Shown: positions 25,225 through 35,166, numbered from the stretch's first letter. The stretch: DNA of 64,000 nucleotides from JAWKSY01 sp041402125 (GCA_041402125.1 JAWKSY010000021.1:27410-91409), one strand, 5' to 3'. The notes: generated by a model not told the origin, from the letters alone. Program-made: numbers and translations.

Positions 25225-25653
25225 TCAGCCGGCGTGCCGCGAGATCTCGTAGGCCCAGCTCGCGGCGAGGATCGCGGCGCCGCCGACGAGGATCCAGCCC
25301 AGCCGCGGCGCGTCGAAGATCCGCGAGGCGCGGCGATGGGTGAGCCGGGCGTGCGCGAGATAGAGCGGCGTCGCCATCGCGACGAGGCACAGGAGGAAGC
25401 CGGCCGGGTTGGCGCGGAAGGCGGCCCCGAAGCGCAGGCGCACCGTGTTCGAAAACGCCGTCGTCATCCCGCAGGAGGGGCAGGGGCGTCCCGTGTCCTG
25501 GAGATAGCCGCAGGGCTGGAGGCCGAGCTGCTCGTGGGTGCCGAAGCCGCGGGAGTCGGGCTCGATCCGCACCGCGAGGCCGAGGACGACGGCGACCGCG
25601 ATCACGATCGTGAGCTGGAAGAGGGCGGTCGGGAGGCCGCGCGGGATCATCAT
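25225..25653 (-). CDS. DUF2752 family membrane protein
   Basis: A 142-residue protein with about three transmembrane helices (LFQLTIVIAVAVVLGLAV, FLLCLVAMATPLYLAH, LGWILVGGAAILAASWAY) and the family motif CPSCGMTTAF between the first two. DUF2752 members are small inner-membrane proteins of unknown function with a conserved CPxCGxTxA motif. The start overlaps the previous stop by four bases (ATGA), which ties it to the repeat-protein operon upstream. Confidence 0.85.
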   Translation of the reverse strand: MMIPRGLPTALFQLTIVIAVAVVLGLAVRIEPDSRGFGTHEQLGLQPCGYLQDTGRPCPSCGMTTAFSNTVRLRFGAAFRANPAGFLLCLVAMATPLYLAHARLTHRRASRIFDAPRLGWILVGGAAILAASWAYEISRHAG

Positions 25654-26435
25654 CGCTCGCGACGGGCGTCGTACTCGAGGAGGCGGGGGCGGGCGAGGAC
25701 GCCGTAGATCTCGCGCTCCTCCCGCCAGTGACCGTCGAGAGGCAGGTGCTTCACGGCGGCCTCGAGTTCCCGCGGGAGTTCGAGACGCCGCACGCCGACG
25801 CTCGCGTCGCCGACGATCGTTGCGAGGTTCATGCCGCGCACGGGCCAGTCGGGGCAACCCGGCGCCCAGGCCCGGTCGATGCGCACCTCGAGGTCGATCG
25901 CGTAGGGGGTGGTCGCCTTGCGCTCGGCGTGCTCGAGCGCCCGGGAGACGAGGAGGCGCAGCCCCTCGCCGGGCGCCCGGAAGCTCCGGGTGACCTCGTC
26001 CTTGCCGCGGAGCGTGACGCGGTGGTCGCCGGCGTCCGTCTCCGAGGCCGCGAGGAGTCCCATGAGGAGGCCCTCGAGCGATTCGCGGTCGAGCCGCGAG
26101 CGCTCGAAGCGCAGGTCCTCGCCGTCCCACTGCAGTCGGGTGATGCCGACGAGAGCGCCGGTGAAGCGCGCCACCGCGGAGTCGTCCCTGATCTCCTTCG
26201 CGGCCGCGTGGGGGGGGATCTCGCGGTCGATCGCGATCACGGGCTCGCGGCCGAGCCGGTCGTAGGGGAAGGGGGCGAAGATCTCACCTTCGCGCGCGGT
26301 CTTCGCGGGCTGGTCGAGGACCTTGCGGCGCGGATCCTCGGTCTCGCGGAAGGAGTGGACGATCCAGGCGCCGAGGCCGAGGAGCGCGAGGACGAAGACG
26401 GCGAAGATGATGGAGGTGCGACCCCGCTCCCTCAT
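25650..26435 (-). CDS. Hypothetical single-pass membrane protein
   Basis: A 261-residue protein with an N-terminal transmembrane helix (TSIIFAVFVLALLGLGAWIV) that probably anchors a periplasmic domain. The rest is mixed alpha/beta with repeated LRFERSRLDRES and VTLRGKDEVTRSF-type strands. No known domain was recognised. Both ends overlap neighbours by four bases (ATGA), so it is translated with the 913-residue carboxypeptidase-regulatory-repeat protein and the DUF2752 protein. A role alongside that envelope protein is a reasonable guess. Confidence 0.7.
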   Translation of the reverse strand: MRERGRTSIIFAVFVLALLGLGAWIVHSFRETEDPRRKVLDQPAKTAREGEIFAPFPYDRLGREPVIAIDREIPPHAAAKEIRDDSAVARFTGALVGITRLQWDGEDLRFERSRLDRESLEGLLMGLLAASETDAGDHRVTLRGKDEVTRSFRAPGEGLRLLVSRALEHAERKATTPYAIDLEVRIDRAWAPGCPDWPVRGMNLATIVGDASVGVRRLELPRELEAAVKHLPLDGHWREEREIYGVLARPRLLEYDARRER

Positions 26436-29173
26436 CCCTCCTTCTTCTCCTCGTCCTTCTTCTTGTCGGACTCGAGCTTGATCTCGACCTCTTCGAGCTC
26501 GCCCTCGCGCAGCGTGATGTCCTGCTCGACCTTCTTGAAGCCCTTGCGCTGGTAGGTGAGCCGGTAGGTCCCCGGCCGGAGATCGTCGAGAATCATCAGG
26601 CCGTTCCGCCCGACGTAGTTGCTGCGCTGGGCCGAGGGTTTGAAGTGCGAGACGCCGTTCTTCCAGTTCACGTAGTTCATCGCCACGGGTTCGCCGTCGA
26701 CGTGGTCGAGGCGCACCTGGCCGGACGTGGGCTTGTCCTTGTCGTCCTTCAGCGTCACTCGCAGTCGCGGCGGCTGTCGGGACGAGATCGTGATGAGGCG
26801 GAGGTCGCCGCCCTGCACGCTGACGTAGGGCTCGATGATGAGCGGCAGGCGGCCCCAGGCGTAGAAGGCCACCTCGTAGGTGCCCTCCTCGAGGGAGTCC
26901 ACGAAGAAGTAGCCGTCGCGCTCGCTGGAGGAGCGGTGCCGGAAGTCCGGCTCGGCCGTGCCGTCGGTCTTGCGCACGTAGACGTCGGCGCCCGTGATCG
27001 GGAGACCCTGGTAGTCGCGCAGCCAGCCCTCGATCGCGCCGCCGGGGACGACCTTGATCGCGAGTTCCTCGGGAGCGTCGGTGATGTCGACGCGGACGCC
27101 TTCCTGCTCGAAGAGGATGAACCCGCGGGCGCGGACGACGAGCTTGTAGGTGCCGTCCTTCGCGTAGAGCTTGAACTTGCCGGAGGGGTCGTTCACCCAG
27201 GTCTGGTGGACGCGCTGCGACTCGTTGTTGCGGCGCGGATTCGGCTTGTGCAACTCGACCTGGAAGACCTTGACCGGCTCGCCGCTCGCCTTGTCGCGCA
27301 CCTCGCCCCAGACGTAGCCGCTGCGCTTCAGCTCGAAGTCGAGACGGCCGGACTCGGGATACACGTCCTTCTTCTGCTCGTTGGAGAAGCCCTCCATGAA
27401 GGCGTTCGCCGAGTAGGGACCCGCGCCGAGGTTCTCGATGAGGTAGTTGCCCTCGGCGTCGGTCTGGGCGCGACCCCAGCTCTTCTTCGAGTAGATGTTG
27501 ACCCAGGCCCCCTCGATTCCCGCGCCGTCCTCGTTCTTCACCGTCCCGATCACGGCCTCGCCAAGGTCGAGCGTGAAGTCGATTCCCTCGAGCTGCGCCG
27601 CCCCGGTGATCTTGAGGTCGGAGCGGTACTGCGAGCTGTGGCCGAGCGCGATGACCGAGATGCGGTAGGTGCGCGGCGCGAGGCGCGTGAAGGAGTAGCT
27701 GCCGTCGTCGCCGGAGATCGTCGTGAGGCGACTCTTCGCGCCGTCGCTCGACCACTCGTAGACGTTGTTGGCGTTGAGGCTCAGCTTCGCTCCGATGACC
27801 GGCTCGCCGCTCGGGTCGAGCACCTTGCCGCTGATCTTGCCGCCGGCGCTCATGATCAGGCGGACGTTCACCGGCTTCTTGGCGTCCTGGATCTTGATCT
27901 CGTCGCTGAAGGTGTCGGCGTATCCCTCGGCCCGGGCGCGGGCGCGATATCCGGACCAGCCGTTCTGCGCGAGCCCGGTGATGCGGAAGAGGCCGTTCTC
28001 GTCCGAGCTCGCGACGAAGCGGGTCTCGCCCGTCTCGTACATGTAGTCCGAGCCCCAGGATTCGAAGACCTTGACCTCGACGCCGGGGAGCGGCGTGCCC
28101 GCGTCGTCGTAGATCGCGCCCTCGACGGTGCCGCCGGTCGAGAGCGTGATCTCGACCTCGGCCTCCTCGCGGCTGCCCGAGAGGTTGATCGAGGTGTAGT
28201 GGGTCAGGAAGCCCTCGGCGATGACCTCGACGTTCTGCTGCGCGGTCGCGAGCCCGCCGATCGCGAACTCTCCGACGAAGGTGGTCTCGGCCTCGCGGCC
28301 GCTGATCCGCACGATCGCCCGCTCGACCGGGACGCCCTGCGGCGACTTCACGACGCCGCGGATCTTCTTGCCGGGATCGAGCTCGACCTTCCGCTCGTTG
28401 GCGAGGCCGATCTCGAGGGCGATCTCCTGATCCTGGAGCGTGACGAAGTCGGCGTGCTCGACGGTGAGGTAGAGGACCTCGGCGAAGACGCCATGGAACG
28501 AGTAGCGGCCCTCCTCGTCGGTGACGACGGAGTGCGACCAGGGGCTCTTGTTCTTGCGCAGCGTGAGGCGGGCGCCGGACACGGCCTTGCGCGAGCCCTT
28601 CGCCACGACGACGCCCTCGAGCGAGGCGCCGGCCTCGAGCTTCACCTCGAGCTCCGCCCCGGGACGGATCTTCTCGAGGAGGCTGGGGGCGAAATCGCCG
28701 TGCCGCACCTCGATGCGGTAGGCCCCGACGTTCGGGACGTCGAGAGAGAAGCGGCCGTCCTCGTCGCTCGTCGCGCGGACGCTGAAGGACTCGACGGTGC
28801 CGAAGTTCGGCTCGCCGCCGGGGAAGTAGAGCTCGGCGCGGACGGTGGCGCCCTCGACGGGGCGGGCCTCCTCGTCCTCGCCGCTCGTCACGGTGCCGAC
28901 GATCTTGCCCTCGCCGGCGACGACCTCGACCTTGGGCTTCTTGATCTCGACGACGGCGACCGGCTGGGTGTCCTCGACCTTGCGGAGCTGGCGGGGCGGC
29001 GCCTCGCGTCGCGCGCGCTCGGTCGCCTCGTCGTCGTCCGAGTCCTGCATGGCGTAGCCCTTCGCCTCGAACTCGGCGTCGCCGCTGCGAGTGAAGGCGA
29101 AGATGGCGACGCAGGCCGCACCCAGCATGAGCAGGCCGGCCAGCGTCGCGAGTACCTTGTCAGTCGATGCCAT
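26432..29173 (-). CDS. Membrane-anchored protein with about nine carboxypeptidase-regulatory-like (beta-sandwich) repeats
   Basis: A 913-residue protein. One N-terminal transmembrane helix (VLATLAGLLMLGAACVAIFAF), an acidic and basic linker, then about nine CarboxypepD_reg-like units. Each has a core such as GTVTS...V-GA-V...T-DEDGRF---VP-G-Y-I-V-H--F. Examples are SLEGVVVAKGSRKAVSGARL, GKVLDPSGEPVIGAKLSL, GWLRDYQGLPITGADVYV. The C-terminus ends in a lysine/glutamate run. Such Ig-like stalks support surface adhesion or protein display; no enzymatic domain is present. Overlap with the next two genes indicates one operon. The 156 bases upstream hold no recognised element. Confidence 0.85.
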   Translation of the reverse strand: MASTDKVLATLAGLLMLGAACVAIFAFTRSGDAEFEAKGYAMQDSDDDEATERARREAPPRQLRKVEDTQPVAVVEIKKPKVEVVAGEGKIVGTVTSGEDEEARPVEGATVRAELYFPGGEPNFGTVESFSVRATSDEDGRFSLDVPNVGAYRIEVRHGDFAPSLLEKIRPGAELEVKLEAGASLEGVVVAKGSRKAVSGARLTLRKNKSPWSHSVVTDEEGRYSFHGVFAEVLYLTVEHADFVTLQDQEIALEIGLANERKVELDPGKKIRGVVKSPQGVPVERAIVRISGREAETTFVGEFAIGGLATAQQNVEVIAEGFLTHYTSINLSGSREEAEVEITLSTGGTVEGAIYDDAGTPLPGVEVKVFESWGSDYMYETGETRFVASSDENGLFRITGLAQNGWSGYRARARAEGYADTFSDEIKIQDAKKPVNVRLIMSAGGKISGKVLDPSGEPVIGAKLSLNANNVYEWSSDGAKSRLTTISGDDGSYSFTRLAPRTYRISVIALGHSSQYRSDLKITGAAQLEGIDFTLDLGEAVIGTVKNEDGAGIEGAWVNIYSKKSWGRAQTDAEGNYLIENLGAGPYSANAFMEGFSNEQKKDVYPESGRLDFELKRSGYVWGEVRDKASGEPVKVFQVELHKPNPRRNNESQRVHQTWVNDPSGKFKLYAKDGTYKLVVRARGFILFEQEGVRVDITDAPEELAIKVVPGGAIEGWLRDYQGLPITGADVYVRKTDGTAEPDFRHRSSSERDGYFFVDSLEEGTYEVAFYAWGRLPLIIEPYVSVQGGDLRLITISSRQPPRLRVTLKDDKDKPTSGQVRLDHVDGEPVAMNYVNWKNGVSHFKPSAQRSNYVGRNGLMILDDLRPGTYRLTYQRKGFKKVEQDITLREGELEEVEIKLESDKKKDEEKKEG

Positions 29174-29329
29174 GCCGCCACGCCCCGTGCCGCGATCACG
29201 CCGCTCGGACGAGTCTAATGGCTCGCCGGGGTCGCGTCCACGAGTGGACGCCGAACGCGGCGCGTCGTCTCACGATAATCCGGGAACGCGTCCGGCAAGA
29301 CTTTGGAAACAGCCGGCCGCCGATCCCGA

Positions 29330-30592
29330 TCAGAGCGCGTGCAGCGTGGCGATCGGAGGGGCGAGGACGAGGGCTTCGACGTCGAAAGCCTGGATCGTCA
29401 GCGCAGTTCCGGGGGGCAGGCCGGTGATGTCGAAGCTGAAGTCGGCGCTTCCGTCGGGACCCGCCGTCGCCGCGAAGGCGGGGGCGGACAGGCAGTAGGC
29501 GAGGAAGGGGTCGTCGAGCGCGACGAGGAGATCATCCCGCCCGTTGAAGCCGGACGCCGTCACGACCGGGTCGGCGGGGAATCGCGTGCCGGCGATGCCG
29601 AGCCGGACGGTGTGCCCGGGCACGGCGCCGCTCACCCGGAACTGCGCCGTGGTGGCGTCCAGGCCGACCTCCGCGGGATGGTGGAGCGACAGCAGCGGCG
29701 GCGGCGCGTCGACCCAGGCGAGCCCCTGGAGGCTCTGCAGGCCCGGGAAGCCCAGGCCGGCGCTGTCGAAGGCGGCGCCGCCCGTCGCGAAGGGGATGCC
29801 GCCTCCCGCGCTGCTGATGACCTGTCCCTCGATCGCGTCGTTGAGCGAGGCGAAGGTGAGCAGGAAGGCCGAGGGATCGTCGGGGTCGGCGGTGATGCCG
29901 ACGGTGTCGACGACCGAGCTCAGGGTCTGACCGGCCGCGGCGGAGGCGAGGGCCACGACGTCGTCCCGCGTGAAGAGGATCGAGGTCGTGCCGTCGGCGG
30001 CGATCGTGAGGACCGTCGCCTCGTCCAACGTGGCGAGGCCGCCGTTCTGGGCGATGAGGGCGGGGTCGCTCGTCGTCTCGTCCTCCGCGAAGGAGAAGGC
30101 GATGCTCCCGTCGTCGCCGACGTGGAAGGCGTCCACGTCGATCGCCGAGGTGCCCGTGGCGGCGGCGAGGTCCGTCTCGGCGTAGGTGATCTCGACCGCG
30201 CCGCCCCCGAGCAGGCGGACGACGTCGCCGTCGCGCACGAGCGTTCCGTCCAGCGCGGTGAAGTTCGTGGTGAAGCTGACGAGGAGACCGACGGGGCCGT
30301 CCGCGAGCGCGGGGAGGTGCGCGATGGCGTCGATGGCCGGCGGGGCGTCCTCGAGGAGGCCGTCGCCGTCGAGGTCGCCGACGAGGACGTCGAGGCCGCG
30401 TCGCCGGAACCAGGACTCGAGGCCCGAGCCGGGCGTGAAGAAGGCGATGTCCTGCGTTCCGAACTGCGACTCGGGCGCGCCGCCGGCCGACGCGGGACCG
30501 GCGGTGACGAACGCGAGACCCTGCGCGGGAAGCGGAGGAGCGGCGAGGAAGGCGAGGAGCCCCGCGAGCAGGGCGGGGAGGAGGGATCTCAT
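29330..30592 (-). CDS. Hypothetical secreted protein
   Basis: A 420-residue protein with a typical signal peptide (SLLPALLAGLLAFLAAPPLPAQ). The mature chain is alanine, glycine and aspartate rich and predicted beta. It includes a dockerin-like calcium loop (VGDLDGDGLLEDA near residue 70) and a late Ig-like part (FRVSGAVPGHTVRLGIAG, SFDITGLPPGTALTIQAFD). The last segment resembles the C-terminal beta domain found in other secreted planctomycete proteins. I do not recognise a named family. It stands alone, with a hairpin and 196 bases separating it from the parvulin gene. Confidence 0.7.
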   Translation of the reverse strand: MRSLLPALLAGLLAFLAAPPLPAQGLAFVTAGPASAGGAPESQFGTQDIAFFTPGSGLESWFRRRGLDVLVGDLDGDGLLEDAPPAIDAIAHLPALADGPVGLLVSFTTNFTALDGTLVRDGDVVRLLGGGAVEITYAETDLAAATGTSAIDVDAFHVGDDGSIAFSFAEDETTSDPALIAQNGGLATLDEATVLTIAADGTTSILFTRDDVVALASAAAGQTLSSVVDTVGITADPDDPSAFLLTFASLNDAIEGQVISSAGGGIPFATGGAAFDSAGLGFPGLQSLQGLAWVDAPPPLLSLHHPAEVGLDATTAQFRVSGAVPGHTVRLGIAGTRFPADPVVTASGFNGRDDLLVALDDPFLAYCLSAPAFAATAGPDGSADFSFDITGLPPGTALTIQAFDVEALVLAPPIATLHAL

Positions 30593-30734
30593 GGGGTGAC
30601 GTCTCCGAGGGGGCGCGGTCCGGCGGCTCCGGGCTCAGGAGAAGCCGAAGGAAATGACCGCGGGTGTCGGAGATTCCCGTCGCGCGACGGAATCGGGGAG
30701 GGGGCCGCGCGCGAGCCGCGGCCGGAAACGAGAA

Positions 30735-30755
30735 CGGGGAGCCCGAGGCTCCCCG
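30735..30755 (-). terminator. Hairpin terminator after the parvulin gene
   Basis: A 9-bp stem (30735-30743 with 30747-30755) closes a CGA loop 33 bases past the parvulin stop. GC-rich, with no T-run in the direction of transcription. Confidence 0.6.
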
Positions 30756-30788
30756 CTTCGCGTCATCTCGTGGTGGACGTCCGGCCGA

Positions 30789-32303
30789 TCAGCCGTCCTC
30801 GCGCTTCGGGAACTCCGCCTTCTTGAGCTTGAAGAGCTCCTCGGGGCCGACGAGTTCGATCTTGGCCTTCGCGCGCAGGCCCTCGAGCCAGGCCTCCATC
30901 TTCTTCGTCTCGTACTCCTCGAGGATCCACTCGGCGTAGCGGGCGTCGTTCCAGTTGATCTCGCGGCGGGTCGGCTCGCTCACCTCGTTGCAGAGGATGA
31001 CGTGGTAGCCGAACTGCGACTTGACCGGGGAGGAGATCTCGCCCTTCTTCATCGCGTAGGCGGCCTTCTGGAAGTCGGGATCGTAGCCGCCGCCCCACTT
31101 CTTGATCGGCTGCTGCATGTTGCCGCCGGCCGTCGCCGTGGACGTGTCGTCCGAGAAGCGCTGGGCGAGCTTGGAGAAGTCGACGCCCTCCTGGGCGAGG
31201 CGGGCGACGGTCGCGGCGCGCTCCTCGGCCTCCTTGCACTGGTCGGCGGGGAGAGGGAGCCCGGTGATCGGATCGGCGGTGCTGATCAGGATGTGCGACA
31301 CCTTCACGTGCCGCGAGCGGAAGTAGTCCTCGTTCTCGGACCGGAAGGTCTCGAGCTCGTCGTTGCCGATCTGGATGCCGTTCGACCGCTTCCAGGCCTG
31401 GACGTTGCGCCAGCGGTTGCGCTCACCGTCGGGCGTCGTGCCCTTGATGCGGAGGATGGTCTCCCAGGTGAAGGGCGGCGGGTACTTCTCGTGCTGGGCC
31501 TTCACCCAGGCCTCGACCTCGGTGTCGCTGACCGAGGCGCCGGCCGCCTCGAGCGCGCGGCGGACGAGCGCGTTGTCCACGAGGGTGTTCTGGCCCTGGA
31601 GGATCGTCGCCGGACGCAGGAGTCCGACGAGGAACTCGATCGCCTCCGCCGTCGAGACCACGTAGCTCACGCGCTTGCCGCGCACGATCGTGTTCAGCGC
31701 CGCGACCGATCCCGCCGGCGGGGCCGGCTCCTGGCCGCGGAGGGCGAGCTGGTAGCGGTTCTTCACCTCGTTGACGAAGAGCTGCATGAGGAGCTGGTTG
31801 GCCTGATCGGCGCGGCTCTCCTCGGGGATGTTCTTCGCCTTCCAGAAGAGCTGCTTCCAGCCCGCGTTCATGCGGGCGATGCGCTCGAGGTAGCTGCGGC
31901 TGTAGATCCCGGTGGCGAGGAGCTCGTCCAGCGTCTTGCCGGGCGCCATCCGCGGCAGCATGTCGGCCAGCTCGGCCTCGACGGCCGAATCGGCGACCTT
32001 CATGTCCTCGCGCTCGAGTTCCAGGTCCACCATCTTCGTCATGAGGAGGGTGTTGGAGATCGTCTGGAGGTTGGCGGTCAGGAGCTCCTTCAGGAGATCC
32101 GCCTGCGTCAGCGTGACGCCGTCGATGGTGGCCACCGGCGCGGACGGGAGCGTCTTGTCGTACTCGAGCGGCTGGACGACCACCGCATCGTCGCGGAGCA
32201 TCGGCAGATCGATCGGGGACTCGTCCTCCGACTGCGCGTGGGCGCGCGCGCCGAGCAGGGTGGCCGCGATCGCGGCGCTCAGGAACAGGGTTCGCATCGA
32301 CAT
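30789..32303 (-). CDS. Secreted parvulin-type peptidyl-prolyl isomerase (SurA/PrsA-like)
   Basis: A 504-residue protein with a signal peptide (LFLSAAIAATLLGARAHAQ). A long SurA-type N-terminal helical region begins with VATIDGVTLTQADLL and continues to about residue 350. One parvulin domain at about 350-460 contains VKVSHILIST, AQRFSDDTSTATAGGNM, FQKAAYAMKKGEISSPVKSQFGYHVIL. A C-terminal helix follows. Such proteins chaperone and isomerise outer-membrane or secreted proteins. It is longer than typical SurA (about 430), mainly in the helical part. Two in-frame ATGs (32303 and 32297) are possible starts. Confidence 0.9.
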   Translation of the reverse strand: MSMRTLFLSAAIAATLLGARAHAQSEDESPIDLPMLRDDAVVVQPLEYDKTLPSAPVATIDGVTLTQADLLKELLTANLQTISNTLLMTKMVDLELEREDMKVADSAVEAELADMLPRMAPGKTLDELLATGIYSRSYLERIARMNAGWKQLFWKAKNIPEESRADQANQLLMQLFVNEVKNRYQLALRGQEPAPPAGSVAALNTIVRGKRVSYVVSTAEAIEFLVGLLRPATILQGQNTLVDNALVRRALEAAGASVSDTEVEAWVKAQHEKYPPPFTWETILRIKGTTPDGERNRWRNVQAWKRSNGIQIGNDELETFRSENEDYFRSRHVKVSHILISTADPITGLPLPADQCKEAEERAATVARLAQEGVDFSKLAQRFSDDTSTATAGGNMQQPIKKWGGGYDPDFQKAAYAMKKGEISSPVKSQFGYHVILCNEVSEPTRREINWNDARYAEWILEEYETKKMEAWLEGLRAKAKIELVGPEELFKLKKAEFPKREDG

Positions 32304-32414
32304 CCGTCTCGTCCTCGGGGAACGCGGGCCGTTCGGGGCCCGCCGGGGTCTCGGGTCTCGGTCCCGGCGCCACTTCTGCGCCGGGTGCGTCTCGTGCGCG
32401 GCCGCGTCGCGGCC

Positions 32415-34220
32415 TCAGGGTCGTCCTTCGTATCGGATGCGGAGGCGTCTCACCTCCACGCGGCCCGCGGCCGCCCGCTCCGATCCGGGCAAGAAAGTCA
32501 ACCTAGCCCGGATGTTACGGCATCCGTCCAGCTCCGCCAAATCCGCCCAGGGGGTCGTCGTCCCGTCCCGCCGCCGTCCCTGGAAGGCGAAGCGGAAGTC
32601 GGCCCCATCCACGCCGTCCGCATCGAGTTCCCGCGTTCCGGGGATCCGGAAGAACCGCTGGGCCTCGCGGCCGGCGTCGCGCCAGGCGCTGACGTACTCC
32701 AGGTAGCGCTCGAAGCGGATCTTCGTCGCGAAAACCAGGTTTCGGGCCTCCGGAGCGCCCTCGGGGCCGGCCACGACGGCGGTGGAGGGCGGCCCGCCTC
32801 CGTTGCCGGTGCCCGGCCGCGGCCGCCCCGGCGCCGGCCCTCCGGCGCAGAGCATCCCCGTCCAGGCCTCGGGGAGGGCGTCCTCGATCTCGCGGGGGAA
32901 GGCGCCGAGACGGTTGTCGAGCTCGACGAGGAGGTCGCGCTCGCCACCGGGGTAGGGGAAGGGGCGGTCGAGGCGGATCTCCACCCAGGCGTGGCGGGCG
33001 CCGCTCGGGGACTCGCCGAGACGCTCCGGCCGGGGATTCCATTCCCCGCTCTCGCTGCCCTGGGCGACGGTGACCTGACGGCCCTCGAGGCGGGCGAGGT
33101 TCGCGTCGGGGTTCGCGACGAGCTCCCCCTCGGGCAGTCCGATCGTCACGAGGAGGCGCGGATAGGTCAGCGGGACGTCGGGCACCTCCCGCACGAAGAA
33201 GGAGAAGCCGGTGATGAGGACGGCCTCCGAGCCCAGCGAGGCGCCGGGGATGAGGGACTGCAGCCGCCCCGGGCGCCGCGAGAAGGGCGCCGCGATCCAC
33301 TCGCGATCCGGTCCGTCGAAGGCCTGATCGCTGTTCAGGGTCACCGCCCGCAGGCCTCCGAGGCGCGGCCGCGCGCCGTCCTCGAGCCCCGCGAGATCGG
33401 GGTTCTCGTCCGTCGGGAGCGCCGAGGCGGTGAAGTCGAGATCGAGGACGCCCTCGTCGGCCGTCGCCGGAGAGCTCCAGACGGGGATCCGCTCCGCGGC
33501 GCCTCCGAGCCCCCGTCCGGTCAGCGATCGCAGGCCCTCTCCGAGAACGAGCTCGTGGCGGCGCCCGGCCGGGGTCTCGTGGGGCCGCGGGAAGGGGCGC
33601 ACCTCGAGGACCCGTCCCTCGTCCGCGAGCGACCAGACCGGCTCGCTCTCCGCGCCGTCCTCGGCGCGGACGACGAGCGCTCCCGGCAGGGTGGCGGGGT
33701 CGAGCGGAAGGCTGAAACGGAGCCGCAGCGCGTCCGCCGGTCCGAGACCCGGGTTGGCGGGCCGGACGATCTCCTCGAGGACGAGAGGCGCTCCCTCGTC
33801 GACCCAGCGCGCATCGAGCGGGAAGCTCGCGCGGTAGTCCTCGGCGAGGCGCGCGCCGTCGGCGGCGCGGAAGGAGAGCGCCAGCCCCACGCGGATCTCC
33901 AGCTCGAGCGGGCCCGGCAGGGGCCACTCGGCGCGGTCCCGCGGCCGCAGGACGAGGCTGTGGCCGCTGATGCCGGCGGTGACGGCGATCGCACGGCCCT
34001 CCGGGCCGCGGACCTTCACGAGCGGGCCCACCGCCGACTCGGCGTCGAGTTCGCGATCGAAGCGGAGGATGATCGCCTCGTTGCGGGCGAGGGCGCCCGA
34101 GGCGGGAGAACGGGACGTGACGCGCAGCGCCCCGTCGGGCTCGGTGTCGCAGGCGCCGCCCCCGAGCACGAGGGCCGCGAGCGCGAGGACGAGCGTGCGA
34201 CGAGCCGGGTTCATCATCAT
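32415..34220 (-). CDS. Putative lipoprotein with N-terminal Ig-like (SbsA-type) domain
   Basis: About 600 residues. The leader has a lipobox (LVLALAALVLGGGAC), so it is probably lipid-anchored. An SbsA/Big_5-like domain follows at about 30-125 (VTSRSPASGALARNEAIILRFDREL, the usual opening of that fold), and a second similar stretch lies near 150-250. The remaining C-terminal half is unassigned beta-rich sequence with an RNLVFATKIRFERYLEYVSAW segment. Three consecutive ATG codons begin the gene. GGAGAGG sits best for the third (34214), so the true start may be six bases shorter. No enzyme motif was seen. Confidence 0.72.
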   Translation of the reverse strand: MMMNPARRTLVLALAALVLGGGACDTEPDGALRVTSRSPASGALARNEAIILRFDRELDAESAVGPLVKVRGPEGRAIAVTAGISGHSLVLRPRDRAEWPLPGPLELEIRVGLALSFRAADGARLAEDYRASFPLDARWVDEGAPLVLEEIVRPANPGLGPADALRLRFSLPLDPATLPGALVVRAEDGAESEPVWSLADEGRVLEVRPFPRPHETPAGRRHELVLGEGLRSLTGRGLGGAAERIPVWSSPATADEGVLDLDFTASALPTDENPDLAGLEDGARPRLGGLRAVTLNSDQAFDGPDREWIAAPFSRRPGRLQSLIPGASLGSEAVLITGFSFFVREVPDVPLTYPRLLVTIGLPEGELVANPDANLARLEGRQVTVAQGSESGEWNPRPERLGESPSGARHAWVEIRLDRPFPYPGGERDLLVELDNRLGAFPREIEDALPEAWTGMLCAGGPAPGRPRPGTGNGGGPPSTAVVAGPEGAPEARNLVFATKIRFERYLEYVSAWRDAGREAQRFFRIPGTRELDADGVDGADFRFAFQGRRRDGTTTPWADLAELDGCRNIRARLTFLPGSERAAAGRVEVRRLRIRYEGRP

Positions 34221-34344
34221 CCTCTCCGACGCCCTGAGTCCCCGGCATTCTGAGATGGCGTCGCCGGACGCGCAATTCCGGCGTGGTCCGCGGTCCTCGC
34301 GCGGCCGGGCTTGATCGGATCGCCCTCCCCATCGAGGTAAGACC

Positions 34345-35046
34345 ATGCTCTCCGATCCCCGTTCGATCACCTTCGCCGCGGACCTGATCCAGCCGCAGCT
34401 CCCCCTCCGCAAGGAAGGGATCCAGCGCCTCTACGGACGTCTGGCGGAGGAAACGGCTCTCGCCTACGCGAACATCAACATGGGGGCGGGCGGGGCGCAG
34501 CTGAGCACCGTCCACGGCGCCGCCGAGTACGGCGAGCCCGCGCAGTCGGCGCTCGCCTTCGGGCCCGACCGCGTCCAGTTCCGCGAGGAGTGGCCGCGGC
34601 TCTCCGTCGACGACTTCTGCGATCGGACGCGGCGCCGCCTCGCCATCCTCATGGAAGAGCTCGCGATCCCGGTCTTCTCGGTGGCCCAGTGCACGGTGCG
34701 CTGCCTCGTGAACGCCCGGGGCTTCGCGGACTCCCGCGCGCTCGTCTCCGAGGTCATGGGCTGCACCCTCGACGCCGGCTTCCGGGACTTCGAGCGCGCG
34801 CCGAACCTGCTCGGACTCCGTCTGACCTTCCCCGGCACGCCGCAGGATCCGGCGGCGCACTCGGTCCGCGTGGAGTCCTTCGGGCGCGACCCGCGGGCGC
34901 TCTTCATCGAGGAGGTGCGCGTCGCCAACCTCGCGCTCAAGGCCGAGGATCTCGAGCCCTTCGAGGACGCGTTCCGCGCCGCCTACGACTTCCTCACCGA
35001 CCGCGTCGCGGCCTGGGTCGCGCGCGTCGGCGGCGGCGACGAGTAG
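34345..35046 (+). CDS. Hypothetical cytoplasmic protein (TIGR04255-like style, unassigned)
   Basis: A 233-residue soluble protein beginning at an ATG with AGG-type ribosome site, with no signal peptide or transmembrane helix. It has balanced alpha/beta composition, a PVFSVAQCTVRCLVN strand near residue 115 and a long C-terminal helix (EPFEDAFRAAYDFLTDRVAAWVARV). The way it starts (ITFAADLIQPQLP) and ends recalls uncharacterised TIGR04255-type proteins, but I cannot confirm that. It is monocistronic, ending at a strong bidirectional hairpin. Confidence 0.65.
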   Translation: MLSDPRSITFAADLIQPQLPLRKEGIQRLYGRLAEETALAYANINMGAGGAQLSTVHGAAEYGEPAQSALAFGPDRVQFREEWPRLSVDDFCDRTRRRLAILMEELAIPVFSVAQCTVRCLVNARGFADSRALVSEVMGCTLDAGFRDFERAPNLLGLRLTFPGTPQDPAAHSVRVESFGRDPRALFIEEVRVANLALKAEDLEPFEDAFRAAYDFLTDRVAAWVARVGGGDE

Positions 35047-35089
35047 GCCTTCCGCCGCGACCTCGCCGATCCGGCGCCCGGAACGAGAA

Positions 35090-35121
35090 GGGGCTCCCCG
35101 ACCCTGCGGTCGGGGAGCCCC
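35090..35121. terminator. Bidirectional hairpin terminator between convergent genes
   Basis: A perfect 14-bp stem (35090-35103 with 35108-35121) with a CTGC loop. It lies 44 bases after the rightward hypothetical gene and 46 bases after the leftward VCBS gene. Confidence 0.75.
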
Positions 35122-35166
35122 TCTCGATTCATCGAGCCGACCGGTCCGACTCGATTCAGCTCCCGA